NCBI GenBank assembly: GCA_045580835.1
Contig: JAZNOM010000096.1
Location: 1-14,868, forward strand
Direction: 5' to 3'
Origin: UMGS902 sp045580835
GTDB lineage: Bacteria > Bacillota > Clostridia > Oscillospirales > CAG-272
DNA length: 14,868 nucleotides
Below the pieces are notes generated by a model. The model was not told where the DNA came from, made no database searches, and saw only the letters and a list, made by a program, of their open reading frames with translations. Position 1 is the stretch's first letter, and each line of letters starts with the position of its first letter. Shown one piece after another: positions 1 to 6,404 of this stretch. Made by a program: the position numbers and the translations under genes.

Positions 1-177
1 CGCATACAATCATATGGCTCTCGTATAACGGTGAGAATCCGTCATTTGCTACGTTGTCGCAAATGCACTCCGAAGTGATTTTCGCATCGGCACTACTCGC
101 ATCGGGCTTGCACCGTCCCCGACTCGCTTTTGCTTTCATAGCCGCGCTACTCTCTTCATCAACGCTTTGTTTTATTC
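1..177 (-). promoter_or_regulatory. T-box riboswitch leader (5' part, truncated by window edge), probable isoleucine specifier
   Basis: Read on the minus strand, this is the Stem I and Stem II part of a tRNA-sensing T-box leader. After the likely start near 177 comes a Stem I entry with the typical GATGAAGAGAGTAG (160-147). The conserved distal hairpin has a TCGGG/CCCGA stem (122-102) and a GGTGCAAG loop. The 3' side of the specifier loop, GCGAAAATCACTTC (85-72), lines up with the CGAAAGGCATTC segment of the B. subtilis glyQS leader as I remember it, which puts ATC at 79-77 in the codon position, followed by the expected purine. CTTC (75-72) can pair with GAAG on the 5' side. Further on, a hairpin at 64-44 is followed by one at 42-28 whose TTCTC loop (37-33) can pair with GAGAG (22-18), as in the Stem IIA/B pseudoknot. 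The antiterminator and its TGGNACCGCG bulge would lie beyond position 1. T-boxes read uncharged tRNA and control aminoacyl-tRNA synthetase, biosynthesis or transport genes. The codon suggests isoleucine. Confidence 0.85.
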
Positions 178-183
178 CAATAT

Positions 184-212
184 AATATAACACAGTAAAA
201 AATAATTGTCAA
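184..212 (-). promoter_or_regulatory. Sigma-A promoter for the T-box leader
   Basis: On the minus strand, TTGACA (212-207) is followed by a 17-nt spacer and TATATT (189-184), a perfect -35 box with a 5/6 match at -10. Transcription would start near 177, just ahead of the T-box Stem I, which supports both calls. It is divergent from the gdpP promoter. Confidence 0.85.
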
Positions 213-222
213 GGGAAAAGGA

Positions 223-380
223 AAATTAATGTTTATAATACTAAATCCTCGTAAAAAAGACGGACATGCGCCGGCTTTTTTACACCTTAAAAACCGCGCG
301 CGGTGAGCGCGGCGCGAGCGAACGGTTTTGCTCCACTTCAAAATGCTTGCATTTTGAAGTGATTAGATAAACATTAATTT
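223..380. repeat. Nested palindromic intergenic element, MITE-like, function unknown
   Basis: A perfect 14-bp inverted repeat, AAATTAATGTTTAT (223-236) and its complement (367-380), encloses three further hairpins. The first is 251-283, with a 9-bp GTAAAAAAG/CTTTTTTAC stem topped by CGG/CCG, which looks like a bidirectional terminator. The second is 290-329, AAAACCG/CGGTTTT around a very GC-rich core. The third is 334-361, a perfect 13-bp palindrome (CACTTCAAAATGC and its complement) with a 2-nt gap. The overall fold would be a closing stem with three arms. It sits exactly between the divergent T-box and gdpP promoters, so it could insulate them, but no gene ends here to need a terminator. 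A repeated mobile or structural element is an inference from architecture. Copies elsewhere cannot be checked from this window. Confidence 0.6.
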
Positions 381-390
381 ATCTTTACTA

Positions 391-424
391 TTTACTTTTG
401 CGAATATATTTGATATAATATAAT
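391..424 (+). promoter_or_regulatory. Extended -10 promoter for gdpP
   Basis: TTTACT (391-396), a 17-nt spacer and TATAAT (414-419) form a promoter with a weak -35. TG at 411-412 gives an extended -10 (TGATATAAT). A second overlapping TATAAT lies at 419-424. The start codon of gdpP is about 50 nt downstream, at 476. Confidence 0.7.
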
Positions 425-475
425 GAAACATTAAAATAGGCTAATTATCTAATCATATCAGAAAAGGATTTTTAC

Positions 476-2476
476 ATGAATAATAAAAACAAAAACAAGG
501 CAGGCGAAAAGCGCGAGGCGCTTATATCGCTTGCAATAGGAATACTTTCGCTGATACTGTTTTTATCGTTGCTGTCGGCGAACGTGTCGCCTGCGGTTTG
601 CTTTATTGCCGCACTTGTGCTTTTGCTTGGCGGAAATATGCTTTACAGCTTTATTCTGCGCCGCAGAAATAACTGTAGCGACGAAAAGCTTACAAGCTCG
701 CTCGGGCAGATAATGCTTGAAATGGTTATCAAAATGCAAAATCCCATGGTTATTTGCGACACTATGGGAAAGATTATTTGGCGAAACCGCGCTTTTGCTC
801 TTGCTACAGAAAAAATCGGCTCTGTAATGGGCGTTTCGATTGACTCGATTTCGTCTGTGAATGTTGAGGAACTTGAAGAAAAAGGAAGCGGCTCGGCGGA
901 GCTTTGCGACCGTCGCTATCAGGTTGATCTGCTTCACTTTAAGACCGATGAAAAGAAGTATTGGTTCTTGATTTTCGATGACCGCACCGAGGTAGATTCA
1001 CTTAATGCGCAAATTGAAAGCGAGCGCAGTGTTGTTGCTTACGCAATTGTTGACAACCTTGAGGAGCTTTCGCGCAACGGTCAGGATTCGCTCAAGAACG
1101 AAACCAACAAGGTCGATGAAATCCTGCGTGAGTTTACCTCTTTGGTAAACGGAATCATGCGTGAGTACGACCGCGACAAGTATATGCTTATTATGAACCG
1201 CGCAGGTCTTGCAAAGAGCCGTGCAAACAACTTCGCAGTACTTGACAAGATTCGCGATATCCGCGTTGGCGATCTCGGCATGCCGATAACCGTTTCGATG
1301 GGCATTACCGATATTGGTGAAAGCCTTGCAGAGCGCGAGGCAGGCGCAAGAGAAGCGCTTTCAATGGCACTTGCGCGCGGCGGCGACCAGGTTGCGTACA
1401 AAGCAGAGGGCGGCATGGTGTTCTTCGGTGGAAATACCCGCCCCGTTCAAAAGATTTCAAAGGTATCTGCAAAGGTTCGTTCAGGCGAGCTTACTGCAAG
1501 AATCAACATGGCATCAAACGTCATTATCATGGGACACAGAAACGCCGACCAGGATTGCTTTGGAGCATCGGTTGGTATCGCACGCCTTGCGATGTTCTGC
1601 GGCGTAAAGCCATATATCGTTGTTGACAGAGAAGATGCTAAAACCGAGGACTTTATAAGCAAGTTTGCATCTGCAAATGAATATGTGGATGTTTTTGTGG
1701 ACGAAAACGAGGCAATGAGCCTTATAGAGTCGGACACATTGCTTGTGGTTGTCGATGTAAACAATGTTGACCATATGCTTTCCAGCGGCATTGCGATTTC
1801 GGTAAACAATGCTCTGATAATCGACCATCACAGAAAGACCGATTCGCGCGTTAAGAGAGATTGGCTTGCCGAGTATATCGAGCCGTCTGTTTCGAGCGCA
1901 TCGGAACTTGTTGCCGAGATTTTGGAGCAATCTATCGGCGAAGGCAAACTGCTTAAGGAAGAGGCAAACGCGATGCTTGGCGGTATTATTCTTGACACCA
2001 AGCAGTTTACCCGTTCAACGGGTGCCAGAACCTTTAACGCGGCTATCTATCTGCGCTCGGCAGGTGCAAATATCTACGAGTCATCCGCAGAGCTTAAGAG
2101 CGATTTTGACGAGTTCCAGAAGCAGTCAAAGATAATGTCCGATTTGCTTATCTACAAAAAGCGTTTTGTAATTGCAAAGGATGAGCGAAACGGAGTTCAC
2201 ACCGACACAGTTGCTGCGGCAAAGGCGGCAGAGTCGCTGCTTTCGATAAAGGGAGTGGACGCGGCGTTTGCGCTTGTCCGCCTTGGTAACGAAACCCACA
2301 TTTCCGCACGCTCAAACTCGCAGGTAAGTGTTCAGCTTATACTTGAAAAGATTGGCGGCGGCGGACATCTTGACAGTGCAGGCGCGAAGTCGGACGATCC
2401 GCTTGTGGTAATGCTTGAAAGCCTGAAGGGTGCTATTGATGAGTACCTTGCAGAAACTGATAGAAATAAAAATTAA
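476..2476 (+). CDS. gdpP: Cyclic-di-AMP phosphodiesterase GdpP (DHH/DHHA1 family)
   Basis: A membrane enzyme that hydrolyses the second messenger c-di-AMP, thereby influencing cell wall, potassium and osmotic homeostasis in Bacillota. The 666 residues are the usual length. Two membrane segments (about 15-35 and 38-60) are followed by a PAS-like region (about 80-170) and a degenerate GGDEF domain (about 175-310), whose signature is reduced to RGGDQVAYK near 301-309, as is normal for GdpP. The DHH catalytic domain has GHRNADQD (353-360, metal ligands H354, D358, D360), VVVDVNN (D427) and DHH (450-452). The DHHA1 domain near the C-terminus carries GGGGH (627-631). All metal-binding motifs are present, so the enzyme should be active. 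The ATG at 476 is preceded by AAGGA with a 7-nt gap. It is first in the housekeeping string, but a long palindrome begins directly after its stop codon. Confidence 0.95.
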   Translation: MNNKNKNKAGEKREALISLAIGILSLILFLSLLSANVSPAVCFIAALVLLLGGNMLYSFILRRRNNCSDEKLTSSLGQIMLEMVIKMQNPMVICDTMGKIIWRNRAFALATEKIGSVMGVSIDSISSVNVEELEEKGSGSAELCDRRYQVDLLHFKTDEKKYWFLIFDDRTEVDSLNAQIESERSVVAYAIVDNLEELSRNGQDSLKNETNKVDEILREFTSLVNGIMREYDRDKYMLIMNRAGLAKSRANNFAVLDKIRDIRVGDLGMPITVSMGITDIGESLAEREAGAREALSMALARGGDQVAYKAEGGMVFFGGNTRPVQKISKVSAKVRSGELTARINMASNVIIMGHRNADQDCFGASVGIARLAMFCGVKPYIVVDREDAKTEDFISKFASANEYVDVFVDENEAMSLIESDTLLVVVDVNNVDHMLSSGIAISVNNALIIDHHRKTDSRVKRDWLAEYIEPSVSSASELVAEILEQSIGEGKLLKEEANAMLGGIILDTKQFTRSTGARTFNAAIYLRSAGANIYESSAELKSDFDEFQKQSKIMSDLLIYKKRFVIAKDERNGVHTDTVAAAKAAESLLSIKGVDAAFALVRLGNETHISARSNSQVSVQLILEKIGGGGHLDSAGAKSDDPLVVMLESLKGAIDEYLAETDRNKN

Positions 2477-2640
2477 AGGGCACTTCTAAAAACTCACGCG
2501 ATGCGGACGACGAGAAATAATTTTTCTTCAGTCCAAACAAAAATTCGCGCGTTTAGTGCCTCCTAAACGAAGAATTTTTGTGACGAATGACGAAAATTTT
2601 TCCGTCCGCTCCGCGCGTGGCGAGTTTTTAGAGGTGACCT
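2477..2640. repeat. Long palindromic element between gdpP and rplI, MITE-like
   Basis: Nearly the whole gap folds on itself with arms of about 80 and 78 nt. The outer arms AGGGCACTTCTAAAAACTC (2477-2495) and the complement of 2622-2640 agree at 17 of 19 positions. Further in, ACGCG and GCGGACG (2496-2509) match CGTCCGC and CGCGT (2603-2619). The innermost arms, ACAAAAATTC and CGTTTAG (2537-2556), match CTAAACG and GAATTTTTGT (2563-2581) around a 6-nt loop. The element begins immediately after the gdpP stop and is flanked by TAA on each side (2474-2476 and 2640-2642), which may be coincidence. In RNA it would be a very strong hairpin, able to act as an attenuator or a processing site. There is no long T-run right after it, so it is not a classical terminator. 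It contains no open frame of note. Confidence 0.7.
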
Positions 2641-2662
2641 AACCGTATCGGAGGATATAAAA

Positions 2663-3112
2663 ATGAAAGTAATTCTTCTTAAAGATGTAAAGGGAACCGG
2701 TAAAGCCGGCGAAGTAAAGGACGTTTCTGACGGCTTTGCACGCAACTTCCTTATTCCTAAAGGTGTTGCAAAGATAGCAGATGCAGGTACGCTCAGCGAC
2801 CTTAAGAACAAAGAAGCTGCAAAACAGCATAGAATAGAGGTCGAAAAGGCAGAGGCTCGCGAGCTTGCGGCTCGTCTTGAGGGTATTCTCGTTAAAATTG
2901 AGGCTTCTCACGGTGCAGACGGCCGTCTTTACGGTTCGATTACTTCCCAGCACGTTGCCGACGAACTTAAAAAGGCAAGCGGCATTGACGTTGACAAGCG
3001 TAAGATAGTGCTTGACAACCCCATTAAGGCATACGGCAAGTATGAAATTCCCGTAAAGCTTTACGGCAGTGAAATTCAGGGAAAAATTAATGTTGTTGTG
3101 ACCGAAAAGTAA
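2663..3112 (+). CDS. rplI: Large ribosomal subunit protein bL9
   Basis: Structural protein of the 50S subunit that binds 23S rRNA near the base of the L1 stalk. At 149 residues it has the family length. The N-terminal rRNA-binding domain begins MKVILLKDVKGTGKAGEV and continues with the conserved DGFARNFLIPKG (23-34). The long connecting helix spans about 40-75, and the C-terminal domain (about 78-149) includes the HGADGRLYGSIT block (83-94). The ATG has a strong GGAGG (2650-2654) with an 8-nt gap. dnaB follows after 20 nt, the widely conserved rplI-dnaB pair of Bacillota. Confidence 0.97.
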   Translation: MKVILLKDVKGTGKAGEVKDVSDGFARNFLIPKGVAKIADAGTLSDLKNKEAAKQHRIEVEKAEARELAARLEGILVKIEASHGADGRLYGSITSQHVADELKKASGIDVDKRKIVLDNPIKAYGKYEIPVKLYGSEIQGKINVVVTEK

Positions 3113-3132
3113 TTTTAAGCGAGGTAATCACT

Positions 3133-4479
3133 TTGAACGGCGATTTTACCAGAAAAATGCCGGTGGCAATCGAGGCGGAGCAATCCGTGCTCGGTTCAAT
3201 TCTTATCAATCCCGAAAGCTTTGATAAGATTGCCGGAATTATCGTTTCCGACGATTTCTATCTTGAGGAGCATCGCAACATCTTTGAAACGATGAAGGAG
3301 CTTTATAAAAAGAATAAGGAAATCGACGTTGTAACGCTTATCGACGCGCTTGTACGCGACGGCGTTTACGATAAGGCCGGCGGCACCGAATATATAAAAA
3401 TTATTGCAAAAACCGTTCCTACGGCGGCAAACATAGTAGATTATGCAAACATTGTAAAGGATAAGAGCATTTTGCGCAGCCTTATCAATGTTTGTGACGA
3501 TATCTCCGGCGAGGCGTATTCCGAGGAGGGCGACGTTGACCACTTGCTCGATGCGGCAGAGCAGCGCATTTATGAGATAGCAGACCATCGCGAAACCAAG
3601 AACTTTGAGGAAATCGGCGATGTTTTGCATCGCGTTTATAAGCATCTTGAGCTTATTTCCAAGGACAAGAGCGCGCTTAAAGGTACGTCAACCGGATTTT
3701 CGGGCATTGACCGCGTGCTTGTCGGCATGGGCGATAGCGACCTTGTGCTTGTAGGTGCGCGTCCCGGTATGGGTAAGACCTCGTTTTGTCTTAACATCGG
3801 CACAAACGTTGCAAAGGCTACCGGCAAGGCGGTTGCGATGTTCTCACTTGAAATGTCCTCCGACCAGCTCGTTCAGCGTGTCCTTTCAAGCGAAGCAATG
3901 GTTGAGAGTAACGCACTTCGCGGCGGAAATCTCACCGAGGAGGACTGGACAAAGCTTGCGCATGCCGCAAGCGAGCTTGCAGAGTGCAAGATTTTGATTG
4001 ACGATACTACGGGACAGACGATAATGTCGATGAAGGCAAAGCTCCGCAGAGTTAAAAATCTCGGACTCGTAATTATCGACTATCTCCAGCTAATGAATTC
4101 CGACCGCAAGATTGATAACCGCGTGCAGGAGGTTGCCGATATTTCGCGCAACCTTAAAATAATGGCAAAGGAACTCAATGTTCCGATTATCTGTTGCGCA
4201 CAGCTTTCGCGCGGACCGGAATCCAGAACCGACAAAAAGCCTATGCTTTCCGACCTTCGTGACTCGGGTGCGATTGAGCAGGACGCGGACGTTGTAATGT
4301 TTATTTACCGCGATGAATACTATAAAACCGATAAACCCGCAGGCGAAGATGAGCAGGCGGCAAACACTGCGTCTATCATCATTGCTAAAAACCGTCACGG
4401 CGGTACGGGCGAAATCAAGGTTGGCTGGATAGGTCAGTACACCAAGTTCCGCACCATTGACAACGATATGGACGCGTAA
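3133..4479 (+). CDS. dnaB: Replicative DNA helicase DnaB
   Basis: Hexameric 5'-3' helicase that unwinds DNA at the replication fork and recruits primase (called DnaC in B. subtilis). The 448 residues carry the N-terminal DnaB domain (about 10-112, starting AIEAEQSVLGSIL), a linker, and the RecA-like C-terminal domain. That domain has Walker A GARPGMGKTS (208-217), SLEMS with the likely catalytic Glu240, Walker B LVIIDYLQL (312-320), AQLSR (356-360) and the KNRHGGTG block (419-426). No intein interrupts the motor domain. The start is TTG at 3133 with GCGAGG just upstream. The first conserved residues follow soon after, so a later start would remove family sequence. It ends 1 nt before the preferred tilS start. 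Confidence 0.97.
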   Translation: MNGDFTRKMPVAIEAEQSVLGSILINPESFDKIAGIIVSDDFYLEEHRNIFETMKELYKKNKEIDVVTLIDALVRDGVYDKAGGTEYIKIIAKTVPTAANIVDYANIVKDKSILRSLINVCDDISGEAYSEEGDVDHLLDAAEQRIYEIADHRETKNFEEIGDVLHRVYKHLELISKDKSALKGTSTGFSGIDRVLVGMGDSDLVLVGARPGMGKTSFCLNIGTNVAKATGKAVAMFSLEMSSDQLVQRVLSSEAMVESNALRGGNLTEEDWTKLAHAASELAECKILIDDTTGQTIMSMKAKLRRVKNLGLVIIDYLQLMNSDRKIDNRVQEVADISRNLKIMAKELNVPIICCAQLSRGPESRTDKKPMLSDLRDSGAIEQDADVVMFIYRDEYYKTDKPAGEDEQAANTASIIIAKNRHGGTGEIKVGWIGQYTKFRTIDNDMDA

Positions 4480-4480
4480 A

Positions 4481-5806
4481 ATGGAACAAATCAAAAGAAA
4501 ATTTCTGTCGGCAATTGATGAATTCGAACTCACCGGAGGCGTGCTTGTTGCACTCTCCGGCGGAGCCGATTCGGTTTGCCTGCTTGACCTTTTTCTCTCC
4601 GTGGACTTTCCGTATCCTATTATGGCGGCGCACTTTAACCACAATTTGCGCGGTGATGAAGCAAAGCGCGATGAAGATTTTTGCCGCGAGCTTTGCAAAA
4701 AACGCGGAGTTAAGTTTTTTCTTGGCAGTGCCGATGTAAACGCGCTTGCGCGCGAGAGCGGCAAGGGAATAGAAGAAGCGGCAAGGAGTGCAAGATACGC
4801 ATTTCTTGAAAAGGTTGTGAGCGAAAACCGCGAACTTTCGTATATCGCAACTGCGCACAATCGCGGCGATATGTGCGAAACAATGTTGCTTAATCTTGCG
4901 CGCGGCACGTCGCTTGACGGCATGTGCGGAGTGCCAAGGCGGCGCGGGAATATTATCCGACCGATTCTTAACGTCAGCCGCGCGGAGGTTTTAGCGTATA
5001 ATCAAGCGAAATCGCTTGAATTTATCACTGATTCGACAAATCTTGACGAAAAATACAGCCGTAACAGAGTTAGACTAAATATCCTACCCGAAATCAAAAA
5101 GATTTACGGAGGATATGAGGAAAACTTTGTGCGCACGTCAAAGCTTCTCCGCCGCGATGCGGAGTATCTTGACGATGAGGCAAGCAAGCGGTATGGCGAG
5201 GTTGTAAAGGACGGCGTTTTGTACACCAAAAATGCACAAAACATTCACCTTTCAATACTTTCGCGCATTGTAAAAAGGTTGTATAATTATCATGGCTATT
5301 TTGACTTTACCGAGGCACATATTGATGCTGTTTGTGAGAAGATTAAAAGCGGTGATGAAAATTTTACGCTTGCTTTGCATGGCTCGTATGCGCTTTGTGA
5401 GCGCGGCACGCTGACTTTTGTAAAGTCGCTCCCGAAAACCGATGAGTTTTGTATACCTATTGAAATCGGAAAATCGGTGACGCTTCCTATCGGGCTTACG
5501 GTCTTGCTGTCGTTTGATAAGCAAGACGGTGCATATCCTCTCCGTGCGGATGCTCTTTGCGGTAACCTGGTTATCCGTTCTCGCCGTGATGGCGATACGA
5601 TAACCGTTTTTAAAAAAACGCACAAAATCAAACGCATTATTTCAGATAAAAAACTGTCCGCCGCGCAAAAGGCAAAACTGTTTTTCCTCTCGGCTGACGG
5701 CGAAATAATATATTCAAATATTCCTGCTGTGGCGGACAAGGCTTTTTGTCGCCGCGGTGATACATGCATTTACATTACAGTAAAGGAACAGAAAAATGAA
5801 CAATAA
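4481..5806 (+). CDS. tilS: tRNA(Ile)-lysidine synthase
   Basis: ATP-dependent enzyme that turns the wobble cytidine of the CAU-anticodon tRNA-Ile into lysidine, so that it reads AUA as isoleucine. The PP-loop motif SGGADS is at 26-31, counting from the ATG at 4481. HFNHNLRGDEA (51-61), TAHNRGDMCET (124-134), NLARGTSLDGMCGVP (138-152) and DSTNLDEKYSRNRVR (184-198) follow the family pattern. The TilS C-terminal domain covers about 360-435 (VIRSRRDGDTI at 364-374). The 441 residues fit the longer Bacillota form. A TTG at 4457 would add 8 residues inside dnaB. The ATG is preferred because it lies 1 nt after the dnaB stop, as in reinitiation coupling. Neither start has a clear ribosome site. The last 11 nt overlap hpt. 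The residue before Asp130 is Gly where the family usually has Asp, a mild deviation. Confidence 0.93.
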   Translation: MEQIKRKFLSAIDEFELTGGVLVALSGGADSVCLLDLFLSVDFPYPIMAAHFNHNLRGDEAKRDEDFCRELCKKRGVKFFLGSADVNALARESGKGIEEAARSARYAFLEKVVSENRELSYIATAHNRGDMCETMLLNLARGTSLDGMCGVPRRRGNIIRPILNVSRAEVLAYNQAKSLEFITDSTNLDEKYSRNRVRLNILPEIKKIYGGYEENFVRTSKLLRRDAEYLDDEASKRYGEVVKDGVLYTKNAQNIHLSILSRIVKRLYNYHGYFDFTEAHIDAVCEKIKSGDENFTLALHGSYALCERGTLTFVKSLPKTDEFCIPIEIGKSVTLPIGLTVLLSFDKQDGAYPLRADALCGNLVIRSRRDGDTITVFKKTHKIKRIISDKKLSAAQKAKLFFLSADGEIIYSNIPAVADKAFCRRGDTCIYITVKEQKNEQ

Positions 5807-6347
5807 TGAAATTTTAAGTGTGCTCGTAAGCGAAAAGCAAATCGAAGAAACCACCACTCGCCTTGCAGAGCAGATTGACCGCGACTTTGCAAACAGCGAC
5901 GGCAGACTTGTACTCCTTGGTATACTCAAAGGCTCGGTACCATTTATGGCAGAACTTATGAAGAAGATAAAATCCAACCCCGAGATTGAGTTTATGAAGG
6001 TTTCTTCATACGGCAAGGGCACAAAGTCAAGTGGCTCGGTGAAAATTATCCTTGACTGGCAAAGAGAGAATATCGAGGAGTGCGACATTATCGTTGTTGA
6101 GGATATTATCGACAGTGGACGAACGCTTTCCTATCTCTGTCAGTATTTAAAACAAAAGGGTGCGAAAAGCGTTCGCACCTGCACGTTGCTTGATAAGCCT
6201 TCGCGCCGTGAGGTTGAATTTACTCCCGATTATTGCGGAGTTCAGGTTCCGGACGAGTTTGTTGTCGGCTTTGGACTTGATTACGACGAACGCTATCGCG
6301 CGCTGCCTTACATAGGTATACTCAATCCCGAAGTTTACACAAAGTAA
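5796..6347 (+). CDS. hpt: Hypoxanthine phosphoribosyltransferase
   Basis: Purine salvage enzyme joining hypoxanthine or guanine to PRPP to give IMP or GMP in the cytoplasm. It has 183 residues, typical of the bacterial HPRT family. LKGSVPF (44-50) is the first PRPP/pyrophosphate loop. VVEDIIDSGRTL (100-111) is the PRPP-binding motif with the paired acidic residues Glu102 and Asp103. LLDKPSRR (131-138) holds the purine-contacting lysine, and PDEFVVGFGLDYDERYR (152-168) is the C-terminal signature. AAAGGA (5782-5787) lies 8 nt before the ATG, inside the end of tilS, so translation is likely coupled. The tilS-hpt-ftsH order is common in Bacillota. Confidence 0.96.
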   Translation: MNNNEILSVLVSEKQIEETTTRLAEQIDRDFANSDGRLVLLGILKGSVPFMAELMKKIKSNPEIEFMKVSSYGKGTKSSGSVKIILDWQRENIEECDIIVVEDIIDSGRTLSYLCQYLKQKGAKSVRTCTLLDKPSRREVEFTPDYCGVQVPDEFVVGFGLDYDERYRALPYIGILNPEVYTK

Positions 6348-6404
6348 AATCGGGTACACTAATTTTAGCACTACACATTCCCGTGCGGAAAGGCTTGGTA
6401 CTAC

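Noticed and set aside
251..283. Stand-alone intrinsic terminator
   Set aside because: The hairpin is terminator-like, but no transcript is known to end here, since both flanking units diverge. I treat it as part of the palindromic element.
159..341. A 60-residue minus-strand open frame over the palindromic element
   Set aside because: It spans the T-box promoter and the GC-rich hairpins, and its sequence reflects the inverted repeats. Nothing supports translation.
223..380. CRISPR array or tRNA-like cloverleaf
   Set aside because: There are no spaced direct repeats, and the arms do not fit tRNA dimensions or conserved T- and D-loop bases.
4090..4923. A 277-residue minus-strand open frame across dnaB and tilS
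   Set aside because: It overlaps two well-supported enzymes, has a Ser/Arg-rich composition typical of antisense frames and no upstream ribosome site.
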